Notes under the pieces: generated by a model
Databases searched by the model: none
What the model was told of the DNA's origin: nothing
What the model saw: only the letters and a program-made list of their open reading frames with translations
Assembly (NCBI RefSeq): GCF_012516395.1
Contig: NZ_CP051206.1
Span: 4,717,334-4,781,333 of the forward strand
Length of the DNA stretch: 64,000 nt
Direction: 5' to 3'
Source of the DNA: Dolichospermum flos-aquae CCAP 1403/13F
Lineage (GTDB): Bacteria; Cyanobacteriota; Cyanobacteriia; Cyanobacteriales; Nostocaceae
Program-made: the position numbers and the translations under genes
Shown here: one piece after another, positions 1 through 11,546 of the stretch
Layout: every line of letters begins with the position of its first letter
How positions within the stretch are numbered: the first letter of the stretch is position 1

Positions 1-1
1 A

Positions 2-526
2 AGTATTTTGTTGCAATTTAGTTCACAAGAACGGATTCAAAGTTATATAATGTGGACTTTTGGAAGTTTCACTGCGGTAACTTGGCAACAATTAGCTATT
101 TTAACTCCAGTTATTTGTGTAGGTTTATTAATTGCTGTGCTGCAATCAAAATCTTTAAATGCACTTTTATTAGGTGAATCTTATGCACACAGTTTAGGGT
201 TGACAGTGCAGAAAACTAGATTTTCTGTGATTAGCAGTGCTTCTATATTAGCAGGAGCGATTACTGCTTTTTGTGGACCAATAGCATTTTTAGGTGTAGC
301 AATTCCCCATCTTTGCCGCAGTCTTTTTAATACTTCAGATCATCGGATATTAATTCCTAGTGTTATTATTATGGGAGCAACTTTAGCCTTATTTGCTGAT
401 TTGGTTTCCCAAATTCTGATAAATCAAATGGTTTTACCTTTAAATGCTATTACTGCTTTGATAGGAACTCCTGTTGTTACTTGGGTAATTCTACAACGTA
501 ACTCTAGAAAATCTTTTCCGTCATGA
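2..526 (+). CDS. FecCD-type metal/siderophore ABC permease, 5' end cut by window
   Basis: This is the C-terminal half of an integral membrane permease of the FecCD/BtuC family, which passes ferric siderophores, haem or cobalamin across the inner membrane. The frame is open to the left edge, so the true start lies outside the window. About 174 residues are visible against a usual 330-350. They contain four or five hydrophobic segments and the family's coupling region around CGPIAFLGVAIPHLCR. The stop overlaps the start of the ATPase gene downstream (ATGA at 523-526), so the two are translationally coupled. The substrate cannot be read from this part. The neighbouring cobalt importer makes iron or cobalamin equally worth considering. 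Confidence 0.85.
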   Translation, partial: SILLQFSSQERIQSYIMWTFGSFTAVTWQQLAILTPVICVGLLIAVLQSKSLNALLLGESYAHSLGLTVQKTRFSVISSASILAGAITAFCGPIAFLGVAIPHLCRSLFNTSDHRILIPSVIIMGATLALFADLVSQILINQMVLPLNAITALIGTPVVTWVILQRNSRKSFPS

Positions 527-1539
527 GTAACTCAATTCTGAAAACTCATAATTTAACTATTGGTTATAAGACTTTCCAGAAAACTACTCGGAATGTTGCA
601 TCTAATATTTCTACATCTTTGCAAACAGGAGAATTAGTTTGTCTACTTGGTCCTAATGGTGCTGGTAAGTCTACTTTATTGCGAACTCTGGCAGGAATGC
701 AACCACCAATTGCTGGGGAAGTCAAACTTTTAGAAAATGATATTTACAAGTTACCACCACAGGAATTAGCAAAACTTTTAAGTTTGGTATTGACTGAAAA
801 AATTGATGTGGGAATGTTATCAGCTTACGCTTTGGTGAGTATGGGCAGATATCCTTATACTGACTGGTGGGGAAAGTTAACACCTGAAGATGAGGAGATT
901 ATTAATTGGGCGATGAAATCTGTGGGAGCGGTAAATTTAGCCCAACGGAATGTGAGCGAATTAAGTGATGGTGAACGACAGAAAATTATGATTGCTAGGG
1001 CTTTAGCGCAGTCGCCTATGGTGATGTTATTGGATGAACCAACAGCATTTTTAGATTTACCACGCCGGGTGGAAATTATGCAATTGTTACGTCAATTAGC
1101 AAGGGATACAAATCAAGCAATTTTGCTTTCTACCCATGATTTAGATTTAGCTTTGCGCCTTGCTGATAAAATTTGGCTGTTAGGAATTAATGGTATTCTT
1201 CACGTTGGCGCACCAGAAGATTTGATATTAAGTGGTGCATTTGCTGATACTTTCCGCAGTGAAGGTGTGGAATTTAATATTTTTTCTGGGGAATTTAATC
1301 TGCATATACCTGAAAAAGGAACAGTTAATTTAATAGGTGAAGGTGTTGCTGCTATTTGGACAATTCGCGCCTTAGAAAGAGTAGGATTTACAGTTTTACA
1401 AGGTGGTAAATCTGCACAAATTACAGTAGAAGTTATTTCTAGTCCTGAACAATTTGTTTGGCAAATTACCAAGAATAGGGATGTTTCTATATATTATTCT
1501 GTGTCTGAAGTAATTAAATTTTTGAACATCATTAGATAG
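523..1539 (+). CDS. ABC transporter ATP-binding protein (FecE-like)
   Basis: This is the cytoplasmic ATPase partner of the preceding FecCD permease. Walker A is GPNGAGKST (residues 43-51), the signature is LSDGERQ (about 147) and Walker B is MLLDEPTAFLD (about 168), followed by the H-loop STHDLDLA. The 338 residues exceed the usual FecE length of about 255-270. The extra 80 or so residues form a C-terminal extension of unknown role that is not a second nucleotide-binding domain. The start is fixed by the 4-base overlap with the permease. A substrate-binding protein gene is not visible and probably lies left of the window. Confidence 0.9.
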   Translation: MSNSILKTHNLTIGYKTFQKTTRNVASNISTSLQTGELVCLLGPNGAGKSTLLRTLAGMQPPIAGEVKLLENDIYKLPPQELAKLLSLVLTEKIDVGMLSAYALVSMGRYPYTDWWGKLTPEDEEIINWAMKSVGAVNLAQRNVSELSDGERQKIMIARALAQSPMVMLLDEPTAFLDLPRRVEIMQLLRQLARDTNQAILLSTHDLDLALRLADKIWLLGINGILHVGAPEDLILSGAFADTFRSEGVEFNIFSGEFNLHIPEKGTVNLIGEGVAAIWTIRALERVGFTVLQGGKSAQITVEVISSPEQFVWQITKNRDVSIYYSVSEVIKFLNIIR

Positions 1540-1606
1540 TACTGACTTTTCCCGTTAAGTCTTGAAAAGCTTGGATTATTGAGCGGTTACATTAGATAAA
1601 TCATGA

Positions 1607-1627
1607 ATGGGAGATGTAAATCTCCCA
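1607..1627. terminator. possible bidirectional terminator hairpin
   Basis: A 7-bp inverted repeat (TGGGAGA / TCTCCCA, loop TGTAAA) lies between two convergent genes, the ABC ATPase and the unknown protein on the minus strand. There is no long T run, so the terminator call is weak. Confidence 0.35.
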
Positions 1628-1651
1628 CCTCTTTAAGAAATTGTCTTTTGA

Positions 1652-2437
1652 TTAAATCAGGTAACTGGTATTTGGCACAATGGGAAATATTGCATACTCA
1701 TACCAAGCTGTCCAGATAAAACTCCGAATCCAGCGTTGACGTTTTTCTGCACTTAATTCATACGCAAATGCACCGGAAGATTCATCAATGGAAGATAAAT
1801 GGGAGTTACAACCACAGCCATGTTGATAGGTAAAACCGTATTTGGAGGCTATACTTTGCACTTTCATTTGGATTGCAAATACCTTACCTGCGTGGAGGAT
1901 AGCATCCCAAGAACGTTTATGTTCTATATCCCGTTGATCAAATCTTAAAGCTCTTTCTTCAAATACATGATCTCGATAAATTGGAGCTAAATGAACATGA
2001 TAAAAACTTGCTGGTAGATCATAACCAAATTCCCGGAAAAGTTCTAGTCCAATATGTGCCACTTTGAGTTCATTACTGTATTCAGAACCCTTTGATTCAA
2101 AATTACGTACAACTTCTGCAAAGTTCGGATAATTATGAACCATAAAATCATGACCATAAAATTCTAGAGTTTCTCGTGCCATTTGCCCAAATAACTCGGA
2201 AAATGAGCGTTTTAAATGAAATAAATGGGGACGTTCATTAAACAAATCAACATCACCATATTGCAGTTTATATTGAAACAACTGCGCCATTTCCACATAG
2301 ATTTGTGGGTCACTGAGTTTAACATTTGCTCTACCTTTAGCAATATCTTGCCACACAGAAGGTAGTTGAGAAAGGGTAACGGCATTTTCACCAACAATGA
2401 CTGCAATATTAGGGACTTCTTGAAGCTGCATATCCAA
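1652..2437 (-). CDS. hypothetical protein with C-terminal His/Cys cluster
   Basis: I do not recognise a family for this 261-residue protein. It has no signal peptide or membrane segment and looks soluble. It is rich in His, Tyr and Phe, with a run of histidines in the middle (FYHVHL, about 145-150) and the motif HGCGCNSH near residue 205. That motif could bind a metal. It lies tail-to-tail with an iron/cobalamin-type ABC transporter and just downstream of the cobalt importer genes on the same strand, separated from them by about 350 bp of repeats. A role in metal handling is a guess from context only. ATG starts at 2437 and 2431 are both possible. Confidence 0.6.
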   Translation of the reverse strand: MDMQLQEVPNIAVIVGENAVTLSQLPSVWQDIAKGRANVKLSDPQIYVEMAQLFQYKLQYGDVDLFNERPHLFHLKRSFSELFGQMARETLEFYGHDFMVHNYPNFAEVVRNFESKGSEYSNELKVAHIGLELFREFGYDLPASFYHVHLAPIYRDHVFEERALRFDQRDIEHKRSWDAILHAGKVFAIQMKVQSIASKYGFTYQHGCGCNSHLSSIDESSGAFAYELSAEKRQRWIRSFIWTAWYEYAIFPIVPNTSYLI

Positions 2438-2790
2438 TTTCCACAGAGATTTTAATTAACTAATTTACTATAAATCATCTCCTTTTTATTTTATTAACAG
2501 AATTAAAAAATGTTTGACAGACTGTCTTTTGACATTTAACCTACAAGTAGGTTGGGTTGACGCAAGGAAACCCAACATTATCGGAGTTTTGTTGAGTTGT
2601 ATTTCCAACATTTCGGAATTTTGTTGAGTTGTACTTTCAACATTTCGGAATTTTGTTGAGTTGTACTTTCAACATTGTCGGAATTTTGTTGAGTTGTGCT
2701 TTCAACATTTTTGAAACTTTGTTGGGTTGCGCTGTCGCTTAACCCAACCTACAATATATGCACAAAAATATATTACGGTTAAATCTATTT
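2438..2790. repeat. intergenic repeat block with four 32-bp tandem copies
   Basis: No gene is visible here. From about 2588 to 2720 a unit of about 32 bp is repeated four times with small changes. Each unit contains TTGTTGAGTTGT then a TTTC-CAACATT stretch, so each can fold as GTTG...CAAC. The block is bracketed by inverted copies of a sequence around AACCTACAAGTAGGTTGGGTT (about 2540) and AACCCAACCTACAA (about 2740), a motif common in cyanobacterial intergenic DNA. Confidence 0.7.
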
Positions 2791-3621
2791 TCAACCATCT
2801 TTTAATATTCGTTGTCGGACTCGTTCTATAATTATTCCCTCTTCAGGAGATAACCCATTAACTAGCATTTCATATATTAATGGTACACCCAACTCTAATT
2901 CTTCTAAAAGTAGACTTTGGCTAAATACATCTTCTGGTGTTCCTTCTAGCATCAATTGTCCTTTATCCATGACAAAAACCCAATCTGCCCAGCGATAGAC
3001 TAAATCTAAATCGTGAGTGGCCATTAATAAAGTATGACCATGTTGATGAATTTTCTTGAGAGTTTTCATCAAATTACGAGTATGTTTAATATCTAAATAT
3101 GCCGTTGGCTCATCTAATATTAAAAGTTGCGGTTTTAGTACCATAATATCAGCAATAGAAACTCTTTTTTTCTGCCCTAAACTGAGATGATGTACTGGTG
3201 TTTCTGCTAAATTGGTTAATTCAAATTCATCCAATATTTGTTCTACTCGCTGTTGAATTTCTGCTGTGGGTAAACCTAAATTACACAAACCATAAGAAAT
3301 ATCTTCCTCAACCGTAGAAGCTACTAATTGTTGTTCTGGATCTTGAAATACTAAACCAACTTTTTGGCGAATTTTACTGAGATGTTGACGATTATAAATT
3401 AATGGTTTACCACACCATTTGACAATACCATAATTTGGTTTATAAAGTCCATTAGCTAATAAGAAAAGTGTGGTTTTTCCACAACCATTTTGTCCAATTA
3501 AGGCACACTTTTTTCCAGAAGGAATCTTCATGGTTAACCCATTCAAAGCTGATTGTTGTAGCCTTTGTGAACCTGGATACGTGTAATGTACTTGCTCAAA
3601 TTCGAGTAAATATTCCTGCAT
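2791..3621 (-). CDS. cbiO: Cobalt ECF-type transporter ATPase CbiO
   Basis: This is the energising ATPase of the CbiMNQO cobalt importer, acting on the cytoplasmic face. Walker A GQNGCGKTT (about 43-51), the signature LSLGQKKRVSIA (about 147-158) and Walker B LLILDEPTAYLD are intact, and the Q-loop FQDPEQQ is typical of EcfA/CbiO proteins. Its 276 residues are normal for the family. It is the last gene of a four-gene minus-strand operon and its start lies inside the cbiQ reading frame (26-base overlap). Confidence 0.93.
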   Translation of the reverse strand: MQEYLLEFEQVHYTYPGSQRLQQSALNGLTMKIPSGKKCALIGQNGCGKTTLFLLANGLYKPNYGIVKWCGKPLIYNRQHLSKIRQKVGLVFQDPEQQLVASTVEEDISYGLCNLGLPTAEIQQRVEQILDEFELTNLAETPVHHLSLGQKKRVSIADIMVLKPQLLILDEPTAYLDIKHTRNLMKTLKKIHQHGHTLLMATHDLDLVYRWADWVFVMDKGQLMLEGTPEDVFSQSLLLEELELGVPLIYEMLVNGLSPEEGIIIERVRQRILKDG

Positions 3622-4408
3622 TTTGGCAAATTTCTAATCCTATTAATAATACACAGCCACAAATTGCTTCAATGATATATCGTGGAGATGGACGATAACG
3701 TCGGGGATGCCAAAATCGCAATTCACCAGCAAAGCCTCGTGCTTGCAATCCTAGAGAAAATTGACTATATTGTTGTAGAGTTCGCTGTAATAATTGTCCA
3801 ATTAATAATGCTAAACTTTTCATGCTAGTTTGCCAATTACAATAGCCACCGCGAGAGTTTTGTGCTGTCAATAATTCATTAGCTGTTTTGAGCAAAATGA
3901 AAATAAACCGATACATTAGTAATAGCAAATCAGTTAAAAGTGCTGGAAATCTCAACCAACGTAAAGTTTGCAAAATTTCTGTGAACGGGACAGTTAACAT
4001 GAGAAAATATAAACAAGAAACAGAGGCTAATGATCTAGTGACAATTTCCCATGCTTGAATGCTACCACTACGACTGATGTAAAGATAGAATTGTCCAAAA
4101 GTCATTCCATACCATGAGTCTAATTGGACAATTTGCACATCAGCAATTGCAACTCCATTTACCATTAGTGCTGGTAAACTTGTTAAACAAAAAACTATGG
4201 TAAACATTAACAATCGCCAATAAACACCAACCGGAATTTTTGCATAAATTACTGTCCAAATGCTCATCCAAATTACTATCAAGATTTGGACTAAAGGATG
4301 AGCGCAAAGAGAAATAATCAGAGTCGTCAATGCAAAAATAAGTTTATGTTCTGGTGGTAATCTTCTCAGTTGATTAGTATAAGCTAAAGTATCTAGTTGT
4401 AGGGTCAT
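3596..4408 (-). CDS. cbiQ: Cobalt transporter transmembrane protein CbiQ
   Basis: This is the T-component (EcfT/CbiQ) that couples the ATPase to the metal-binding CbiM/CbiN unit. The 270-residue protein has an N-terminal hydrophobic stretch (about 25-75), further membrane segments, and the conserved Ala-Arg-Gly motif near residue 223 (LGLQARGFAG) that contacts the ATPase. The start overlaps the end of cbiN by four bases and the end overlaps cbiO, so the operon looks translationally coupled throughout. Confidence 0.92.
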   Translation of the reverse strand: MTLQLDTLAYTNQLRRLPPEHKLIFALTTLIISLCAHPLVQILIVIWMSIWTVIYAKIPVGVYWRLLMFTIVFCLTSLPALMVNGVAIADVQIVQLDSWYGMTFGQFYLYISRSGSIQAWEIVTRSLASVSCLYFLMLTVPFTEILQTLRWLRFPALLTDLLLLMYRFIFILLKTANELLTAQNSRGGYCNWQTSMKSLALLIGQLLQRTLQQYSQFSLGLQARGFAGELRFWHPRRYRPSPRYIIEAICGCVLLIGLEICQNAGIFTRI

Positions 4409-4707
4409 TCTTCACGTTTTGGCTGTTGGGAACGTCCTTTATAAATACCTATTGCATAACCAACTACTCCCGCACCTAACGCCGCTTGAGAAGCAAATAG
4501 TAAACTAGCTATTTCTCCACTGGCTGGTTCGAATATTGATTTAAACCAAGGTTTATATTCCGGTTGTATTTCTGTAATAGCGGCTTTGGCTTTGTCGTCA
4601 GAACCAGCAAATTTACCACCCCGCACAAATATTAAAGGTGCAACTGCTAAAGCTAAAACGCCTAATATTAAAAACCAGTTATTTAAACTTTTTTTAGATT
4701 GGTTCAT
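4405..4707 (-). CDS. cbiN: Cobalt transport accessory protein CbiN
   Basis: This small membrane protein (100 residues) has two transmembrane helices (about 11-28 and 68-88) around an extracytoplasmic loop. The loop has the CbiN hallmarks [10 protein letters not shown] and Y[29 protein letters not shown]. In this family CbiN helps load metal into CbiM. It overlaps cbiM by 14 bases and cbiQ by 4. Presence of a CbiN rather than NikN/NikL favours cobalt over nickel. Confidence 0.93.
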   Translation of the reverse strand: MNQSKKSLNNWFLILGVLALAVAPLIFVRGGKFAGSDDKAKAAITEIQPEYKPWFKSIFEPASGEIASLLFASQAALGAGVVGYAIGIYKGRSQQPKREE

Positions 4708-5476
4708 GACTTTGATTTTTTCCCTTAATTAATTGCAGAAGTTCCAATTCTTGAGGATTATAAGATTGTAACCAGTTCCAAACCAAGACAGTTAATAATC
4801 CTTCACTAATTGCTAAGGGTACTTGAGTAATAGCAAAAATTCCCGCGAACTTGGCAAATGAAGCGATAAATCCACCCACAGGTGCAGGAAAAGCCAAGGC
4901 AAGTTGGATAGAAGTAATAATGTAGGTGAGTAAATCTGCCAAAGCCGCGGCTAAAAATATGGCGATTTTTTGTTTACCACTCAGGCGCATTGTGAAATTA
5001 TAGATCCAATAAGCTGCGAATGGGCCAGCGATCGCCATCGAAAAAGCATTTGCACCCAAGGTAGTTAATCCACCATGTGCCAGTAACAAAGCCTGAAATA
5101 ACAATACTAAGCTACCCAAAACTGTCATGGTCAGGGGTCCAAACAGCACCGCACCTAACCCTGTTCCTGTGGGGTGAGAACAGCTACCTGTGACAGAAGG
5201 GATTTTCAACGCTGACAGCACAAAGGTAAAAGCACCAGCCAAACCTAACAAAAGTTTCAATTCTGGGTTAGCTTGGGTAATGCGAGTCAAACTCCGCAAT
5301 CCTAACATAAAAAATGGTAATGACACAACCCACCAAAATATCGCCCATTGCACAGGTAAAAACCCTTCCATAATGTGCATTGCGTAGGCAGGTTTGGGAA
5401 AATTAACTACCAGGTAAAAACTAATAACAGCCATGAAGATGAGATTAACTAACCCCGGTTTTTTCCTAGATATCAT
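4694..5476 (-). CDS. cbiM: Cobalt-binding transporter subunit CbiM
   Basis: This is the substrate-specificity subunit of the cobalt importer. The first 32 residues are a cleavable signal ending PKPAYA. Cleavage there exposes Met-His-Ile-Met-Glu-Gly, the N-terminal metal-binding start typical of CbiM/NikM, in which the second-position His binds the ion. A second conserved metal-site stretch, SCSHPTGTG, follows near residue 97, and there are about six further membrane segments. It is the first gene of cbiMNQO. The ATG at 5476 lies just downstream of a cobalamin riboswitch on the same strand. Confidence 0.94.
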   Translation of the reverse strand: MISRKKPGLVNLIFMAVISFYLVVNFPKPAYAMHIMEGFLPVQWAIFWWVVSLPFFMLGLRSLTRITQANPELKLLLGLAGAFTFVLSALKIPSVTGSCSHPTGTGLGAVLFGPLTMTVLGSLVLLFQALLLAHGGLTTLGANAFSMAIAGPFAAYWIYNFTMRLSGKQKIAIFLAAALADLLTYIITSIQLALAFPAPVGGFIASFAKFAGIFAITQVPLAISEGLLTVLVWNWLQSYNPQELELLQLIKGKNQSHEPI

Positions 5477-5511
5477 CTGTACCTTGCAGATTTATATAAA
5501 CGTCTTTTCTT

Positions 5512-5635
5512 TTTTATCGGCGGGCATCCTGACTCACCATATTATGGCTCACAGTTGCGGGACAGCGCCGGATTTGCACCAGACTTTCCCCCTCACGTCC
5601 AATGGCTGTTCCCCATCAGAACCGATTTTGGTAAC
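5512..5635 (-). promoter_or_regulatory. Cobalamin riboswitch upstream of cbiMNQO
   Basis: Read on the minus strand, this leader has the conserved core of the cobalamin riboswitch. A GGTGCAAATCCGGCGCTGTC segment is followed by CCGCAACTGT and then, after a variable arm, AGTCAGGATGCCCGCC (the B12 box region). It ends about 35 bases before the cbiM start, so cobalamin should turn down the cobalt importer. The match to the family consensus is clear by eye. The transcription start and the mode of the expression platform are not determined. Confidence 0.9.
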
Positions 5636-5899
5636 TATATCACATTAGAATCAGAAATAAATCACAATATCACGTTGTTAATCTGCAAGGTGGCAAAATA
5701 AATCTAGTGTCAATTTACCTAACTACTTACAAATCATTAAAAGTTGTGTTACACCTAAGTTGAAACTCAACAGACTGAATACCATTTTGGAAATTTACCG
5801 CGTCAGTAAAAACAATGGGTTCTGGAGTTTGATTTACTCACCCCAGAACTCAAGACTATTCTGCAAATCATCCCACAAATTATTGGCTTGAAAAAAATT

Positions 5900-6448
5900 C
5901 TACAACTTCACGTCAGGGGGAAGCAGCACTTTGTCAATTACATGAATTACGCCGTTACTAGCTTTGACATCTGCTTTGGTAACTTTAGCATTACCTATAG
6001 TGACTCGACCTTTCTTAACTTGAATCTTCACTGAAGCACCTTCAACTGTTTTGACATCACCAGCCTTGATGCTTTTAGCAGTAATTTCCCCAGGAACTAC
6101 ATGATAGGTCAAAATCTTGACTAAGGTGGCTTTGTTTTCTGGATGCAACAGTTTTTCTAAAGTTCCTTTTGGTAACGCTTTGAATGCGGCATCGGTAGGT
6201 GCAAATACGGTGAATGGTCCTTTGGCTGATAAGGTTTCGACTAAACCAGCCGCTTTGATAGCTGCTACTAAGGTTGTGAAAGAACTGTTACCACTGGCTA
6301 CTTCTACAATTGTCCCGACAGTCTGTGTACTGGTATGGGGTGTAGCAGGTTTTGCCGCAGGCTTAGTTCCAGCGAAAGCGGGAACACTGACGAAAAGAGT
6401 TGTGGCCGCAATGGCAATACTAACTGTTTTGGTAAATAGGGAATTCAT
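5900..6448 (-). CDS. Secreted fasciclin (FAS1) domain protein
   Basis: This 182-residue exported protein has a single FAS1 domain. An N-terminal signal peptide ends near residue 26 (VSVPAFA). A Pro/Ala/Thr-rich linker follows, then the FAS1 landmarks: [13 protein letters not shown] (H1 box, about 82-94), the YHVVPG box (about 115) and the C-terminal [14 protein letters not shown] (about 165-178). FAS1 proteins mediate adhesion or matrix interactions outside the cytoplasm. The partner is unknown. It stands alone between the riboswitch leader and ligA. Confidence 0.9.
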   Translation of the reverse strand: MNSLFTKTVSIAIAATTLFVSVPAFAGTKPAAKPATPHTSTQTVGTIVEVASGNSSFTTLVAAIKAAGLVETLSAKGPFTVFAPTDAAFKALPKGTLEKLLHPENKATLVKILTYHVVPGEITAKSIKAGDVKTVEGASVKIQVKKGRVTIGNAKVTKADVKASNGVIHVIDKVLLPPDVKL

Positions 6449-6549
6449 TGTTTTTCACGGTTAAAAGTGTTTAAGATGTGAAAATTCTTGTTAATTTATC
6501 TTCACAATAGAAACTGTAACAGAATTTAACAATTTATGTCTGTTGATAA

Positions 6550-9077
<2,528 letters not shown>

Positions 9078-9097
9078 AAGGAAAGTAGTAAGCAATC

Positions 9098-10075
9098 ATG
9101 ACTCAAACTTTTACATATCAACCCCCTATCATTATCGCTCATCGCGGCGCAAGTGGCTACCGTCCTGAACATACTTTAGCAAGTTATGAGTTAGCAATTG
9201 ATTTAGGTGCTGATTATATTGAACCTGATTTAGTGATAACTAAAGATGGTATTTTGATTGCCCGTCATGAAAATGAAATATCAGAAACTACCGATATTGC
9301 TAATCATCCAGAATTTGCTCATTTAAAAACTACGAAAATTATTGATGATGAAATTAAAACTGGTTGGTTTACAGAAGATCTTACCATAGCAGAAATCAAA
9401 ACTTTAACAGCACAAGAACGCATTCCCCAACTTCGTCCCCAAAATACAGCTTATAACGGCATATTTACTATTCCCACTTTTCAAGAAATCATTGATTTAG
9501 CAAAGCATAAAAGTCAAACAATTGGCCGCCATATTGGCATTTATCCAGAAACCAAACATCCCAGTTATTTTCAATCTGTTGGTTTACCATTAGAAGCCAC
9601 TTTATTATTGAATTTGCAGGAAATTAATTTACCGATATTTATTCAATCTTTTGAAGTTAGTAACCTCAAAGAATTATCTCAGAAAACTGATTTGCCTTTA
9701 GTGCAATTAATTAATAATATTGGTAAACCTTATGATTTTGTGATTGAGAATGATCCTCGGACTTATGCAGATTTATTAACGCAAAAAGGGTTAAGAGAAA
9801 TTGCGGAATATGCCCAAGCAATAGGTGTACATAAAAACTTATTGATTCCTAGAGATAATTATGGTAAATTATTATCACCGACATCTTTAATTATAGATGC
9901 TCATGCAGCTAATTTACAAGTTCATGCTTGGACTTTTAGAAATGAGGATTTTTTCTTACCTTTAGACTTGCAAGGAAATCCGCAAAAAGAATATGAAATA
10001 TTTTTTAGTTTAGGTATAGATGGTGTATTTAGTGATTATCCAAATATAGCTTTAACTGTTAAACTAAATGAATAA
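9098..10075 (+). CDS. glpQ: Glycerophosphodiester phosphodiesterase
   Basis: This enzyme hydrolyses glycerophosphodiesters to glycerol 3-phosphate and an alcohol. It shows the GDPD signature at the N terminus: AHRGASGYRPEHTLASY (about 14-30) with the first catalytic His, then GADYIEPDLVITKDG (about 37-51) and a second His in ARHE. The C-terminal half has the TIM-barrel motifs VHAWTFRNE and GIDGVFSDYP. No signal peptide is visible, unlike periplasmic GlpQ, so a cytoplasmic location is likely. Its end overlaps chrA by 8 bases. The start is ATG with GGAAAG upstream, immediately after the IS-like right end. Confidence 0.92.
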   Translation: MTQTFTYQPPIIIAHRGASGYRPEHTLASYELAIDLGADYIEPDLVITKDGILIARHENEISETTDIANHPEFAHLKTTKIIDDEIKTGWFTEDLTIAEIKTLTAQERIPQLRPQNTAYNGIFTIPTFQEIIDLAKHKSQTIGRHIGIYPETKHPSYFQSVGLPLEATLLLNLQEINLPIFIQSFEVSNLKELSQKTDLPLVQLINNIGKPYDFVIENDPRTYADLLTQKGLREIAEYAQAIGVHKNLLIPRDNYGKLLSPTSLIIDAHAANLQVHAWTFRNEDFFLPLDLQGNPQKEYEIFFSLGIDGVFSDYPNIALTVKLNE

Positions 10076-11258
10076 TTTATCATTCAATCGCTTAACTCAA
10101 GTTGCTAAACTTTTTCTCAAATTAGGCATTATTGGTTTTGGTGGACCAGTTGCCCATATTGCTATGATAGAAGATGAAGTAGTTAAACGTCGTCAATGGT
10201 TGACACAAGAACATTTTTTAGACTTATTAGGGGTAACTAACTTAATTCCTGGACCTAATTCCACAGAAATTGCTATTCATATAGGATACATTTATGCAGG
10301 ATGGTTAGGCTTAATTGTTGCGGGAGTTTGTTTTATTTTCCCTGCGGTTTTAATTACAGGTTTATTTGCTTATTTATATGTCAATTATGGGACTTTACCC
10401 CAAGTTTTACCTTTACTTTATGGAATTAAACCTGTTGTTTTAGCAATTATTATGAATGCTATTTGGGGTTTAGGGAAAAAAGCGGTAAAAACCCGAAAAT
10501 TACTCATCATTGCTATAGCAGTTGGCTTAATCACTTGGTTTGCTAAAGTTAACGAAGTTATGGCTTTATTGCTAGGAGGAATATTAGGAATGATTTGGTT
10601 ACGCAGTAGTAATCAAATTAATTTAATGATAATTGGTTTAACTACAAGTACATTTTTGCAAACTACTGCAACTGTGAATACAGCTATAAATAATCATGTA
10701 TCTGTACCTTTGTGGCAATTGGGTTTATTTTTTCTCAAAGTTGGTAGTGTGCTGTTTGGTGGTGGTTATTTATTAATAGCATTTTTACAAGGAGGATTAG
10801 TAGAAGAATTCGGTTGGTTAACACAACAACAATTATTAGATGCTATTGCTATTGGGCAATTTACTCCTGGTCCTGTACTTTCTACTGCGACATTTATTGG
10901 TTATATAATTGCTGGATTTCCGGGGGCAATTGTGGCAACTTTGGGAATTTTTCTCCCCTCATTTTTACTTGTTGCTGCTTTAAATCCTTTCATGAATCCT
11001 ATTCGTAATTCATCTTGGACAAGACCTTTTTTAGATGCTGTCAATGTGAGTGCTGTAGCGTTAATGGTATTAACTACAATTCAATTAGGAATAGCTACTT
11101 TAATATTACCAAAAACTCCTTATGTGGATTTTTTAGGTTTAGGAATTTCTATTATTTCGGCAATTTTAGCAATTCGCTACCGCATTAATGCTGCTTACTT
11201 GATTTTAGGAGGTGGTATTATTGGTTGGAGTGCGTTAATGTTCGGTTATCTTGATTAA
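10068..11258 (+). CDS. chrA: Chromate transporter ChrA
   Basis: This 396-residue inner-membrane CHR-family transporter is probably a chromate efflux protein. Two homologous CHR halves are visible. Each starts with a Phe-Gly-Gly-(Gly) stretch (IIGFGGPVAHIAM near 20, VLFGGGYLLIAFL near 230) and contains a Pro-Gly-Pro motif (NLIPGPNSTE, GQFTPGPVLST). The 8-base overlap with the phosphodiesterase gene implies co-translation, although the two have no obvious shared pathway. Confidence 0.92.
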   Translation: MNNLSFNRLTQVAKLFLKLGIIGFGGPVAHIAMIEDEVVKRRQWLTQEHFLDLLGVTNLIPGPNSTEIAIHIGYIYAGWLGLIVAGVCFIFPAVLITGLFAYLYVNYGTLPQVLPLLYGIKPVVLAIIMNAIWGLGKKAVKTRKLLIIAIAVGLITWFAKVNEVMALLLGGILGMIWLRSSNQINLMIIGLTTSTFLQTTATVNTAINNHVSVPLWQLGLFFLKVGSVLFGGGYLLIAFLQGGLVEEFGWLTQQQLLDAIAIGQFTPGPVLSTATFIGYIIAGFPGAIVATLGIFLPSFLLVAALNPFMNPIRNSSWTRPFLDAVNVSAVALMVLTTIQLGIATLILPKTPYVDFLGLGISIISAILAIRYRINAAYLILGGGIIGWSALMFGYLD

Positions 11259-11546
11259 GAAGATAAATTATCTGTTAGAATTTCCGCATTGCGATTACTT
11301 GCTTCTTTGCGTCATACTTGCAATTGTGCATTCGTCGGCTTTTTTGTACAACCTACCAGGTAAACTATACCTATCCCCAAAGATACTAAAGCCCAGTTTT
11401 TCCAGATATTCAATACAACCACATTCAAAACTACTAGGAAAGTTTACAAAATGGCGTTAACTAAGTTAGAAATAACACCGTAATCCATTTTTGGACAATC
11501 ATTCAACATTACTTCAAAAAAATATTGTTTGGAAACTAACAAACTT

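Noticed and set aside
5433-5648. 71-codon plus-strand frame
   Set aside because: It is antisense to the cobalamin riboswitch and cbiM start; no coding features.
11251-11460. 69-codon frame overlapping the end of chrA
   Set aside because: No family resemblance, composition unlike a protein, and the frame runs through what looks like intergenic DNA before putA.
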